Shown here: one piece after another, positions 37,806-48,826 of the stretch
Layout of the letters: each line of letters opens with the position of its first letter
Position numbering within the stretch: position 1 is the stretch's first letter
Assembly: GCA_033297205.1 (NCBI GenBank)
Contig: MU859147.1
Coordinates: forward strand, 62,001-126,000
Direction of reading: 5' to 3'
Origin: Pseudoneurospora amorphoporcata
Taxonomy: Eukaryota > Ascomycota > Sordariomycetes > Sordariales > Sordariaceae
Length of the DNA: 64,000 nucleotides
Program-made: the position numbers and the translations under genes
Notes under the pieces: generated by a model
Told to the model about the DNA's origin: nothing
What the model saw: only the letters and a program-made list of their open reading frames with translations
Database searches by the model: none

Positions 37806-39092
37806 AGGGAACCTACGAGGAGGTAAGGGAAGACAGAAGGAGGCAATTTGGGTGCGCGAGTGTGTTGTGAACACCACCAGCTCAGTCGGTAGCGGGGGGA
37901 GAGGGGTAGAGGGCGAGGGAGTCTGGACGACAAATGTCCGGACAAGTTCCAGCTTCATCTAGTAGCCTGGGGTAGGAGAGTCGGCGGGAGAAAGGAAGGG
38001 AATCTCGAGGGCTGATGCCTACCCAGATGATCCTGTTCGACAGGTTTCGGATAAGAGGGAACCGGGATTTATCTCTCTTTCTTCCTCGCGCCTCTGTCGC
38101 TCCATCTAGGGGCAACCCCTCTTGTGGAAAGGGCGACATGTTGTCCCAAATCCCCCATCCCAACCATGGAAAAGGGGGACTCCCTTGGTCAAGCTCGCAA
38201 CCGGCACAGTACCAGGTGACGGAATTACTGCAGCTTACGCTCCCTTGCTCAAGGATAATGCGAGAAAGCAAAAAGGATGATGGGACGGGGGTCGGGATTT
38301 TCTGTGCAGCATACATATTATTCATCACGGCCATGGGCGTTTTAGGCGTTTCTCAAGTATATGGAAAGAATTTAGTCATTCACACACAGCCACATATGTC
38401 GTATACCACCTAGATTCATAAAGTAGATATCCACAACGAAAGGGAACGGGAAGAAAGGCATTGAGAAAACACTCAGCGAGCCTGGCGACTTCCGATGTGC
38501 TTGTTTGCCTATCTCTCAGCAGTTCGCGCCGAGAAACACTCGACTTTCACATGCGAGTCTAGAGCAAGTCATCACTTGGAAGGCTTCAGGACTCGATAGG
38601 ATAGGAGACGAAAGTCAACACTCGACGTCAACCTTCCCTACAAAGTTTCACGACATCAATTTGCGAACACCACCGCCGTAGACTCCTTACATCCATACAC
38701 AGCATCAACACTCAAGAGACCGGTATAAGAACTCCGCGATTTGTTCTCAATGAATCATAAAGGTATCTCTCTCTTTTTTTATGCATGACAAACCAACAAG
38801 GAAGGACCTGTGACGCCTCGCCAACGACACCCCATAAAGCAAAAGCCTACACACAAACATACAGAAGAAAAGCCCAAGATGTTTGGTCTAATGCCAGCCA
38901 GCCCCCAATAACAAAAAGAAAGCAGGTAGCCAAAGACACTTCATACATGACCTAAGCATGTTATGCAGCGTATAGCTACCCAGTACTCATCCGCTTCGCA
39001 GATCCAAAGTCGATCAGTCCAGCTCATCTCATCATCCATATTCTTTGACTTCGGTTCCCCTCCCTTCTTTTTTTTTTTTTTTTATCCCTCCT
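37806..39092. other. intergenic between convergent nop16 and MARVEL genes
   Basis: This is a tail-to-tail space expected to hold the two 3' UTRs. There is a T-run at about 39068-39083 just downstream of the MARVEL gene stop codon. No further gene is seen. Confidence 0.5.
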
Positions 39093-40160
39093 TTACACGT
39101 TCCCTCGCTCGATTCCTACCCGGCCATAGGGCGCGGCGGGGAATCTCGTCGATGGCTCATCCTCGTAGTCCCCATCATGCACACTAGGCGGCGCGTACCT
39201 GCTGCCGCCGCCGACCGATGATTGATAGTCGTTGTCGTTATCAAACGGGTTATCCTGCCTGAAGGGGTTCTCTGACGGCGCCACCGAGCTTGCCCCGTAC
39301 CGGCTGGTTTGGCTTCCCAGGTAGCTCGGCGTCACGCCGCGGTTGTATGGGTCAGCAGACAAATCAGTCAAGGGCGTGGCGCCGCGGTACGGGTCAGGGG
39401 TGCGGGCCGTGTTCATGCTCAGAGGGGTCTGGCCGCGGTATGGGTCGGGCGTCATCTGGCTCAGGGGCGTGTGGCCGCGGTACGGGTCGACCGAGAGGCT
39501 GCTAGCCGTTGGGGCGCCGTAGGGGTCTGAGTAGTCGGAGCGTCCGCCGCCGCCGATCTGGCCGCCGAGGTGCGTGTTGGTGTCGTCGTAGTCCGAGTGG
39601 CCGCCGATTCCGCCGCCGATCTGGCTGTGCTCGTCGTCCCGGTCGTTCAAGTTGACGGGCGCATAGGCTTCTTCGTCGTGGGGGGCGAGCGAGAAGGCGG
39701 CCTTGTCGGGGTCGATGTTCTGGTTGCGGGCGTGCAGGTTGTCGTAGCCGGGGAGGCGGTTGTTCCACTTGTAATACATGAGGGTGTAGATGCTCAGGAA
39801 CGTGGTGACACAGAAGAAGAGGCTGAATTTCAGAAAGAGCGGTTGTTAGTGAGGGGCTCCAAGGGCTCTTTGCGCAGGTGGGACATACAAAACGAAGAAG
39901 CCAAGACCGACGATGGCCTTGCTGATGCCGCACACAGACATGCATGAGCCAGCAGTGTTGAATGCAGCCTGGGTGGAAAAGGCAGAGAGCCAGATGATGG
40001 CGAATGTGCCGTCAACGGCGACCATGGCATGCGGCTGCGCGAGCTTGCGTGTCCGGGGGAATCGCGGGGCCATGCCTAGGTAGATCCACGCAGGTATCGA
40101 AATGAAGAACTGTGTGGTTTGGCAAGGTCAGTCTCTGGTTCTCCTCTACTACTACTACTG

Positions 40161-40193
<33 letters not shown>

Positions 40194-40389
40194 TGATTGG
40201 AAAGACGTGAGTGAGACGTACCACTGCGAAGGTCCAGCCATTTTGGCCATTGATGGGCACCTTATCAGCCTTGAAGACGGCAATCTCCAAACACCATACT
40301 ACAAATGCCAAAACAATCTGGGCAACGTGGAAGATCAATTTGAAGAGGGGGATCTTCTCCGGGTCGAGCTCCCAAGCTTGCCAGCCCAT
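39093..40389 (-). CDS. MARVEL-domain four-helix membrane protein with repeated cytoplasmic tail
   Basis: Three exons on the minus strand, 40389-40222, 40109-39889 and 39822-39093, give 372 residues. The first ATG is at 40389 (MGWQAWELDPEK). Four hydrophobic segments are spread over the exons: LIFHVAQIVLAFVVW, FFISIPAWIYLGM, AIIWLSAFSTQAAF plus KAIVGLGFFV, and CVTTFLSIYTLMYY. This is the MARVEL layout of membrane-apposition proteins (fungal relatives sit at the plasma membrane or eisosomes). About 225 residues follow as a hydrophilic tail with four imperfect copies of DPYRGxTPL (DPYRGHTPLS, DPYRGQTPLS, DPYRGATPLT, DPYNRGVTPS) and Gly-rich IGGG blocks. Intron 1 contains a CTA trinucleotide array. 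The function of the tail is unknown; the Thr-Pro sites could be phosphorylated. Confidence 0.85.
40145..40192. repeat. (CTA)n microsatellite
   Basis: About 15 CTA units with one CTG variant lie inside intron 1 (40221-40110) of the MARVEL gene. They are non-coding, so length change should be tolerated as long as the donor and acceptor remain. Confidence 0.9.
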
Positions 40390-42156
40390 TTTTGCCAATC
40401 CGTGATGATGAGTCGGGTGGTGTTAATATGTTTCGGTCAAGTTTGGCGGTTTGTTTGTTTCAACTGACGACACCGCGGTGTAAGCGCTGGAGGGGTTGCG
40501 TGGGATGCTCGATGTATCGCGGTCGTCGAAATAAGCTCTTGAGACTCGCGGTGTTTATGCGTTGCTAGGCCGGTTTCAAATTTGGGATGACAGCCGAAAG
40601 AAGACAGGTACGAAAGCTCGGGTTGGGATCAGGGCAATGTGTGCAATGTGCAATGTTGCGATGTGTGCGCGTGCAACAGCCTTGTGACAGAGCAACCCGG
40701 AGTGCTTACTGTCGACGATACAGACACTCTTGGAGGTCAGATGAATCAGAAAAAGAGTCGGTTAGCCTGATATGAAGTCAGGAACACAACGTTGGTAGAA
40801 ATTCCGAAGGGTAAAACGCTGGAAAGAAAGCTACTAGCTGAGCTGTTCGAAGGGAAGAAGAGGAGGTTGGCGATGTCGTGTAAGATGGTTTGAGCGTCTT
40901 GGTTCGTCTGAATCTTGTCGCAAGTGCCTGGCAAACCCCCGATGGGAAGTGGGTCATCAACCAGGGTGCCCGCCTGTCGTGCAGCGCATTTTGGAGGAGG
41001 ACTGGACCCGAATGACGAAGGCGCAGCCCGAACCCGGGCACACGGCTCCACCCGGGCACTGGCCCAGCCACCGCGACAAATTTCTGAGGGCTGTCAGGCT
41101 TCGTGGTTGCCGCAAACTGGAGGTTCCAAAACTTCTACAACTTGGAATTGCTGACCATCTTCTTGGACAGCGGCAAGCCGACTGATCGTGGACTCCATGC
41201 GTACATAATATTGGTAGCACGGCACAGAGGGGGCTGTCTACTGCGGTTAGGTGTCGGGAAAAGGGCAAAGAGCATAAGCCACAGCATATGCTAACCAACC
41301 ACCGGCGTTTACTGGACTCTCGAAAGCGAGCGGCTGAGAGAGGGATATAAAAGACAAGGGCCCCACGCCTGATATTCAGGTTCGCGAACGATGGATGCCC
41401 CACTGATCTCCAGCTCCTACCCACCTGTCCAAGCTGTCAACCTGGCAGTTGGCTTTGCAAGAAACGACCGCAAAGACATCGCATGTTTGGAAATCCTGGA
41501 GAAGCAATTGTGAGCCGGTTTGTTGATGTTCGGTTATCATGCCACCCTGGCGTATGATAGGCCGTCGCTGAGTGAATGCCGAGTGTCTTGGCTGTCTCGG
41601 GATGGCTGTGTCAAAAATAGCACTTCCGGCCGTGACCTATCCCGAGAGGGAGGCCGCCCGGGCTCCGGGCCCGGCAACCGGCAACCGGTGACCGTCATAA
41701 TAGTGTACTGCCCACAGGTCGGCTTCTCTCGGTGGCATCAGGACTGAGGTGGTTGTAACGGGATACAAGCGGCGAGGAGCTAAAAATACGCAGTAGGGCA
41801 AGAATGTAACCCTAACCCGACTTTCTGGTGAATATATTGTCCTGTAGGTCAAACGCAATTTCAGATGGAGAAGGACGACCTTGATCACGGCGTTTTCAAT
41901 GTAGATAAAGTGGATTCCCACTTCAGGCTTGATAGTAGGTATTTGTCAGTTCAATCGTTTTGTGTATTATTACTTGTGTGGTTCTGCATACAGCAAATGT
42001 CCCTCTTGACGCTTTCCGCCCTTAAAGATGATGCGAGCGCATCGGTCAGATGCTTGGGACGTAAAAGCCCTGCTGCTTTTGTTGTTCGTAACTCATCACT
42101 CCCAAGGCCACTCACTGCCACCGTATTCTCCTGTCTTCCATCAACCTCCCCCTCCA
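40390..42156. other. intergenic between MARVEL gene and aldolase gene
   Basis: The left end is the promoter of the MARVEL gene. A TATAAAAG box at 41346-41353 is followed 37 bp later by an ATG opening a 40-codon frame (41391-41513, MDAPLISSSYPPV...). It could be a tiny gene or the first exon of something I cannot complete. No other coding signal is seen. Confidence 0.4.
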
Positions 42157-43140
42157 TTATAGCGAGTTCTCAATCTCCATAGCCTCCTTGATGCCTTCCT
42201 CGATAGCAGACACCTGAGCCTTCTCCAGCCTCTTGAGCGGCCGCCTCGGGTACCCGCCATATCCAAAGTAGCTCTGAATAGCCTGCTTGGTACCGGCAAT
42301 GGCTGACTTGGTCAAAAACCAGTCGCCCTTGGCAAGTGTCTTCTGGAGCGCAATGGCTGCATCGATCCTGCCCTCCACATACAGATTCCACACCTTGACG
42401 CACACCTTGGGCATCACGTTGGCGCCGCCGGCAATGATACCACTGCCGCCACTGGCCAAGGTCTGGACAGTGAAGTCGCACATTCCACCGAAGGCCATGT
42501 ATCCAGATCCCTCAGCCCAGGGAGTCTTGGCATCAGTCGCCTGTGCCACTCGTGTGAGCTTGCCGGTATTTCCGCAAGTGAACTTGGTGCCCACAATGTT
42601 GGGATGCGAGGCGAGCTTGATGAGCAGGTCCGAGTCCATGTCGATACCGGCAACGGCTCCTGGGTAGTTGTAAAGAACGAGCGGTATAGGGCTCTCGTCA
42701 GCCACGGCGATGAAGTAGTCGTGAATTGCTTGCTCGTCCATGAGGAAACGGAAGTATGAGGGTGGGAGAAGGAGCACGTAATCGCCGCCAGCTTCCTGGG
42801 CGATTTTGCACAACTCGATTGTCCCCCTGACACTGCCCTCTGTTGTGCCAACAATGATGGGCGTGTCCTTGAAACCAGCCTCATCCAAAGCTTCTCTGGT
42901 GGCGCGGGTCACTGCCGCCTTTTCCTCTCGTGTACAATGAACAGCCTCTCCATTGGAGCCCATGGTCACCAAACCAGCAAGTCCATCCTTGACCAAGCGT
43001 GCGGCGTGTTTTTTGATAGTGGGAATATCGAGGTCCTCAGTCTCGGCGTCGAAGAAGGTCATAGTCGGGGCGTAGATGCCGCATGGGAGAGGTCTTCTCG
43101 GGGCCTGCTGGCCGTTCGTGGCACCATTGGACACAGTCAT
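42157..43140 (-). CDS. DHDPS/NAL-family class I aldolase (sugar-acid or 4-hydroxy-2-oxoglutarate aldolase-like)
   Basis: This is a Schiff-base aldolase of the dihydrodipicolinate synthase / N-acetylneuraminate lyase superfamily, cleaving or forming 2-oxo-acids. A single exon of 327 residues covers a full (beta/alpha)8 barrel. Visible landmarks are MGSNGEAVHCT (60-70, the carboxylate-binding loop), the catalytic Tyr in LYNYPG (Y157) and the Schiff-base Lys in IVGTKFTCGN (K186). Fungi make lysine through aminoadipate, so this is not lysine biosynthesis. Characterised fungal members include L-threo-3-deoxy-hexulosonate aldolase (galacturonate pathway), and 4-hydroxy-2-oxoglutarate aldolase is a related activity. 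I cannot choose between them. It lies divergent from a Gfo/Idh/MocA oxidoreductase 2.4 kb away. Confidence 0.88.
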   Translation of the reverse strand: MTVSNGATNGQQAPRRPLPCGIYAPTMTFFDAETEDLDIPTIKKHAARLVKDGLAGLVTMGSNGEAVHCTREEKAAVTRATREALDEAGFKDTPIIVGTTEGSVRGTIELCKIAQEAGGDYVLLLPPSYFRFLMDEQAIHDYFIAVADESPIPLVLYNYPGAVAGIDMDSDLLIKLASHPNIVGTKFTCGNTGKLTRVAQATDAKTPWAEGSGYMAFGGMCDFTVQTLASGGSGIIAGGANVMPKVCVKVWNLYVEGRIDAAIALQKTLAKGDWFLTKSAIAGTKQAIQSYFGYGGYPRRPLKRLEKAQVSAIEEGIKEAMEIENSL

Positions 43141-45515
43141 TGTGGGTGTGTGTATGGGTGAAAGGGAATGGGGTAAGTAATTGAAGCTTTGAGGCTTTAG
43201 ATAGGCGTGATGAACGGAGGTAGTGGTACAGGAATCAGAAAAGGAGACAATGGGCAGAATGAGCGGGCGTAAGCAAGTAAGGGAACGCCTTCTACTTATC
43301 CGAGAAAAGAAAAGTTCACGGTGACAAACAGTCTAACCTTGCCCGACTCACTACCCCAACTGTTGGGTCTCATGGTGCGTCGTTGAAGCAAAAGGTTCAG
43401 AAGCCAGGAGCAGCTCGCTCGGACATTGGTCCGAGGCGGCCAACCAAATGCATCAGCCCATGCGGTTCCTGTTGGCCGAAGACGGGAGTTGGTAGAAACA
43501 AGGGGCAAAGGCAAACAGACAGCGGCTAAGTGTTGAAGCGAGCCATTAGATGGACCCGGATTGGGGATGGTGAAGAAGAAGATGTCATGGAGGGGTTCAC
43601 CCCAGGGAGATGACAGCCGGACGGGGGGTGGTAGGACGGAGCAATATTGGGAATATATGGGGAAACAAATCACGCATCCACGTTTTTGTTCGTCCAAAAT
43701 GTCGCCTTTCCTTGGGTTGGTATGGCGGCGAGCGGGAAAAGAATGGTGCCAATGGGGAGAGAATGGCGGCGGCTTATCCAACGGTCGAAATCGAGGATTC
43801 CGGGTCATTGGGCTCCACCAAGGGATATATCCAGGAACTTTTGGATGATCTCCTTGTGAACCGTCGAAGTCTAGACACTTGTTTTTTTTTTTTGTTTTTT
43901 TTAAGTATGTACCTCGCGGCTTCATGATACTGAGTGTCTAGCCTTGAGCGAGATCCAAACACCTCGAGGCTCAGGGTCCAGCGAGCGAAGAAGGAATTTG
44001 CTGAACAAGCTAGGGCTCAATACAAACCGTCACTGACCCGGTCAATATGAGACCCAGCCATATGGTCTGGTGATCTGCAGAGATGTCTAGGGTCGAAAAT
44101 GGCAACTCAGCATGGGGGTCTGTTAAAGACGAAGGTTAGAACATGTTCGCTCCTGGCGGTTAGGAGATGCTTTGAACTCGAAGACGTATTCCACGCCAAT
44201 GAGCTTGCCGAATTGATGTCATCTCGACAAATACCATGGGAGGTGAGATGGTGTGAGCATGGCCGGCTGTTACTCTGGATCGAGTCTGGCTTCATGGCAT
44301 CTATCACGGGCTGAAATGATGACCGCTGTTCTTGTTGATGAAGGGTGAGTGAGGTAGTACTTACATTGAAGTGCAACTAGCATCAGCCATGATCTTTCCG
44401 ATGGCGGCGGGAACGTCAAGTGTTTGCCAAGTAGCCTGGGGAGGCCTGCTAGCTGCCTTTCTGGTGTCTGCCACGAGACGGAACAAAGATTTCCTCCAAT
44501 AAAGTTAGTTGGCTTCATAAACGTCGACGGCAAGGATGAAGCACACCCCCACTGTCACATTTTGGAATCCGTCCAACCGGGCAAGAAAAGAGGCTGACTC
44601 GGTGAGAATTGAATGGTGCTCGAAAGGTCCTAAGAGGGCAGTTTGGCTTGAAAGCATGCAGTGGAAGGTCGATAGAAGCAATCCAAATGCCAAAAAGTGC
44701 AAGGGAAGGAAAAAGTCCAACCTACACTTGACGATGTCTGGATGAAGTGGGGAGAATGCGGGGAAAAGTGCCTCTAGTGTAGCTCCAAAAGTTGGCGTGG
44801 GGGAAGGAGCGGGGTCGACGGGGGTTCTTGGGGGGCTGCACACCCCACCTTGTTCGCCAAATTCTCCCCTCAACGGCCCCGCCAATGAAAGCATCCACGC
44901 GTTTGAGGTACGTACCTCCATCATGATAGTCCTTTTTCATCTTTTTAATCAAGTCCACAAGCCGCCAAAGTCATGACGATATTTAAGCTTGACATCTACA
45001 TAAAAAATATCACTATAGCTCCTGATGAAGCCTCAATGGCGGTATATAGTCAATGGACGATGATATGGTACGGCAAGGTCGCGAGGCCATCAAGGTACAC
45101 AACCCGTTTCGTGGGACCTGATCGGCAGAACCCATCCCATGTAGATGACCGCGTATTGACCAGTTGCCTCTATTCGCTCCAATGATACCAATTTCCCCGG
45201 AGACGTTGGACTTACATACCCCCGGAGAGTCAAGCCCAGGATAACCTTCCACGACGGATGGGTGGTTGTGAAAAGAGACCAGACAAAAGGCCCGAAGCGT
45301 AATAGCTTGAAAGTCGTGTCACGATAGTTATTCCGGCCACGAGATGATCCAGTTCCATACTCCATCAGTACAACGGCATCTAATCCCGGATAAGCTCTTC
45401 CTGTTGAGATCCCTCTATATACAAGCGAGCATCCAGCATCCTCCGAGACAAACACTGCCATTTCTTCACTCGAGCCAGTCTTATTTCCAACAGACCCAAA
45501 ATCAAATTGCCCAAC
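43141..45515. other. divergent intergenic region (aldolase / oxidoreductase)
   Basis: This is the shared upstream region of the two divergent metabolic genes. Two copies of CCCCGGAGA lie at 45195-45203 and 45220-45228, 290-320 bp before the oxidoreductase start. They contain CCGGAG, which fits the SYGGRG core of the carbon-catabolite repressor CreA/CRE-1, but such short sites are common by chance. T-runs occur at about 43880-43901. No further ORF is convincing. Confidence 0.45.
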
Positions 45516-46893
45516 ATGGCCTCTCCCCTCAATGTGTTGATGGTCAGTTTCCCGTATACAGAGCCTGACTGATACGATCACTAACTTGGTTAGGTCGGTA
45601 CTGGTGAGTACACCACCGGCTTCGTTGGCGGCGGTGCCTCTGGCTCGGACAAGAAGGTTGGTGTTGTTGGACTGTCAATGTTCGATCTTCGTCGGAGAGG
45701 CAAGGTCGGCAAACTCGGCATGGTTGGTGTCAATGGCACAAAGTTCCCAGCAATTCGTGAGTTCTCCTCATACTTCAAGCATAGAACCAACACCCTCGAT
45801 CATACTGACCATGGCCAAACCTCCAGGGGAACATCTGAACAAGAACATCACTCAAGTCTACAACAACCTCGATACCTCGTTCGACTCCTTCCCCGCCGAC
45901 AATGCCAAAGACCCGGAATCCTACAAGGCCGCCATCGACGCCCTCCAGCCCGGCGACGCCATCACCATCTTCACCCCGGACACCACCCACTACCCCATCG
46001 CCCTATACGCCATCGAGCGCAAGATCCACGTCATGATCACCAAGCCGGCCGTCAAGGAGGTCGCGCACCACATTGCCCTCCTCGAGGCGGCCGAGAAGCA
46101 CGGCGTGTACGTCTACATCGAGCACCACAAGCGCTACGACCCTGCCTATGCGGACGCCAAGCACCGGGCCAAGAACCTGGGCGACTTCAACTACTTCTAC
46201 AGCTACATGTCGCAACCCAAGTCCCAGCTGCAGACGTTCGCCGCCTGGGCGGGTATCGACTCGGACATCTCGTACTACCTCAACAGCCACCACGTCGACA
46301 TCTGCGACTCGATGGTAACGCAGCTTGGCTACGTGCCTGTGAAGGTGTCGGCCTCGGCCTCCACCGGTGTCGCCGTCAGCTTGGGGTGTCACGAGAAGAC
46401 TGAGGACACTATCACCTTGCTCGTCCACTGGCAGAAGGAAGACGATCCGACCAAGCACGCCACGGGCGTGTACACGGCTTCGTGGACGGCGCCCCAGAAG
46501 GCCGGCGTTCATTCGAACCAGTACTTCCACTACCTGGCGCAGGGCGGCGAGATCCGCATCGACCAGGCCAAGCGTGGGTACGATGTTGCCGAGGACTCGG
46601 CGGGACAGCTGATGTGGTATAACCCGTTTTACATGAAGTATGCGCCCGATGAGGATGGGAACTTTGCCGGCCAGTCTGGGTATGGATATGTGTCGATGGA
46701 GAAGTTTGTGGATGGATGTCGGGCGGTGAATGCGGGTACGCTGACGCCGAGGGATTTGGATAACAAGGGCTTGCCGACGCTGAGGAATACGATTGCTACT
46801 ACGGCTATTTTGGAGGCGGGGAGGAGAAGTTTGGATAAGAATGGTAGCGAGGTGAGTATTGAGCGGAAGGATGGGGAGTGGAGGCTTGTTTGA
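45516..46893 (+). CDS. Gfo/Idh/MocA-family NAD(P)-dependent oxidoreductase
   Basis: This is a Rossmann-fold dehydrogenase acting on a sugar or polyol-like substrate that I cannot name. Three exons, 45516-45542, 45594-45756 and 45827-46893, join in phase to 418 residues. The 27-nt first exon codes MASPLNVLM, and the next completes the nucleotide-binding beta strand VLMVGTGEYT. A variant of the family EKP signature appears as MITKPAVKE, with Lys probably catalytic. The HHKRYDP and NSHHVDICD motifs correspond to the substrate-binding half with the conserved His-His-Asp. The C-terminal alpha/beta domain is complete. The divergent aldolase upstream suggests a sugar-acid catabolic pair, which is inference. 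Confidence 0.85.
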
Positions 46894-47228
46894 TACCTCT
46901 GTGTCCCTTTTTGTTCCATCTTTTGCTTCCAATTTCACAAAATCAATTTGATTCACTGGCATGGTCATGACAATTCTATGGAAATCATTGTTGACTACAG
47001 CTTCTCACAGGTGATCTGGCATGGAAATTACCCCATTGCTGTTTGCAGAGAGGACGGCGAGTGTCAATGACTTGGGGCATAAACTTGCATTTTCAATGAT
47101 CTGAACAGACCGCATCCCTCGACAGCACCGGTAACTTGATGCATCCATCTCATAACTAGAGCTTAGCACCTCCCTCCTCTACATCCCGTAGGCGGTTAGC
47201 CATCTTCCACAACACCGACAGGACATGT
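46894..47228. other. short convergent intergenic region
   Basis: These 335 bp lie between the convergent stops of the oxidoreductase and the peroxidase. They must hold both 3' UTRs. Nothing else is seen. Confidence 0.5.
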
Positions 47229-47837
47229 TTACTCGCCCAACTCCTTAAGAATAGCCTCCTTCAGACTCTCCGGCTTAGTCGTGCTCGCCCACCGACCCTT
47301 AACCTTTCCATCCTTGCCAATCAAAAACTTCTCAAAGTTCCACTTGATGCGCTTCAGCCCCATCAGACCGGGCTTCTCGTTCTTCATCCACTCGTACAGG
47401 GGCGTAGCGTTATCGCCGTTGACCTCGACCTTCTTCATGATCGGGAAGGAGACGCCGTAGTTGAGCTGGCAGAACGACTGGATCTCCTCCTCGGTTCCGG
47501 GCTCCTGTCCGCCGAACTGGTTGCAGGGGAAACCCAGGATCTCAAAGTCGTTGGGGTACTTCTCCTTGATCTCCTTGTAGACTTTCTCGAGACCGGCGTA
47601 TTGGGGGGTGAAGCCGCATTTGGAGGCGACGTTGACGATGAGGACGACTTTGCCTTGGTAGGTGGAGAGGGGGACTTCGGAACCCTTCTCTTGGGGTGGG
47701 TTAGTATGATGACTGTGATGTGATGGCAATGGTGGTGATGGTCATGGTCATGACGGTGAGTGAATGAGAGGGGTGGGCGAGGACTTACTGTCGAGGGGCT
47801 TGAAGTCGTAGAAGGTAGTGGCGGAAGACATGTTGGC

Positions 47838-47906
<69 letters not shown>

Positions 47907-48056
47907 GAAGTGTCTGGGAGTGACTGGCTGAAGATGGAATGCTGGTTTGGAGACTGGCAGTCGAACTTGTTGCTGAGACGAGATTGATGGTAGTTGCGAT
48001 GGTTTCACAAACCGAGTGAGTGCAACTGCTGATGAACGATGGCAGCGGGGTATCAT
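47229..48056 (-). CDS. Gpx3/Hyr1-type glutathione-peroxidase-like thiol peroxidase, with possible long mitochondrial form
   Basis: This enzyme reduces hydroperoxides using thioredoxin; in yeast the homologue Gpx3 is also the peroxide sensor that oxidises Yap1. The short form uses the ATG at 47831: exons 47831-47789 and 47689-47229, 167 residues, the normal family length. The splice gives KPLD-KKGSEVPL. The peroxidatic Cys is C39 (ASKCGFT). FPCNQFGGQEPGT follows (C70), the resolving Cys is C88 (FCQLNYG), and IKWNFEKF carries the catalytic Trp and Asn. The frame stays open upstream to an ATG at 48056. That start adds 50 residues rich in Arg/Ser with no acidic residue (MIPRCHRSSAVALTRF...), then 23 consecutive Thr from an ACA array, then Ala-Asn before the usual Met. 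The long form would be 242 residues and looks targeted to mitochondria. The coordinates given are for the long form; which start is used is not known. Confidence 0.9.
47838..47906. repeat. (TGT/ACA)23 trinucleotide array
   Basis: A perfect 69-bp array of 23 units lies directly 5' of the usual start codon of the peroxidase gene. On the minus strand it reads as 23 Thr codons in frame with that start and with the upstream leader frame; otherwise it is 5' UTR. Confidence 0.97.
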
Positions 48057-48826
48057 ATGGTAGTGAAAGCGAAGACAAAGATCCAAAGGGCTCGAGAATG
48101 ACACGAGTGAGAGAGGCGAAAGGTGATGCTTGATATTTGAATGGGGATTGCGTGGCGGCGAGAACTCCCGTCCGTCTGACGTTCGACAAGGCCCTTGCTC
48201 GCACTCGGAGAGAACAAGGATGAGTGAGGTGAGACAGGTACCCCCGGCGCGGGTTCTGGGAGTTCCTGGTTCCAACGTTACGGGGCAGTTCCCGCGTGGG
48301 GCCATTGGCGGTCCCTTTCTGTTGGTGGTCACATGTTGAACTTCGTTCCCGTCGAGTTGCTATCCCGTCTTTCACGTTTCATCCGTTTGTTTACATTGCT
48401 TGGTTCAGTCAAGCTTAATTCAACCGCCGGTACCTTGTTTCAACGTCTGTCTTTGTTCTGACCCGATTCATCGCTTTTGGTGTGTTCTGACACGTGCTCT
48501 CACAATTACTAAGCAACAGCCCAGGCACCTCGGCAGGGACCGCCCGTTTACTGTTCATTGCAGGAACCCCGACCGAGTGCCAAAGTCGGCGTTAACATGG
48601 GTCAAGGGCGGGCGGGGCAATGAATGTCTCCCGAGTTAACATTCCCGTCCAATGAAGCATGTGGGGTAGCTCGTTAAGGTAGGCCGTCGGTAGCCACGCC
48701 GTTGACGTCGTTCAAGAACTGGGACATGATCCCCTCACTTTCAGCGCCATCAACAACAACAAACTGGTGTTGAAGAAGCTTCTAACGTTGATGAACTTTT
48801 TGCTCCGTACTAACGAGCTCGTCAAA
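48057..48826. other. divergent promoter region (peroxidase / FAD oxidoreductase)
   Basis: This is the upstream sequence shared by the minus-strand peroxidase and the plus-strand oxidoreductase. No gene or clear binding site can be supported within it. Confidence 0.45.

Noticed and set aside
46003..46968. 321-aa open frame antisense to the oxidoreductase
   Set aside because: It lies opposite a clear Gfo/Idh/MocA coding exon and resembles no protein.
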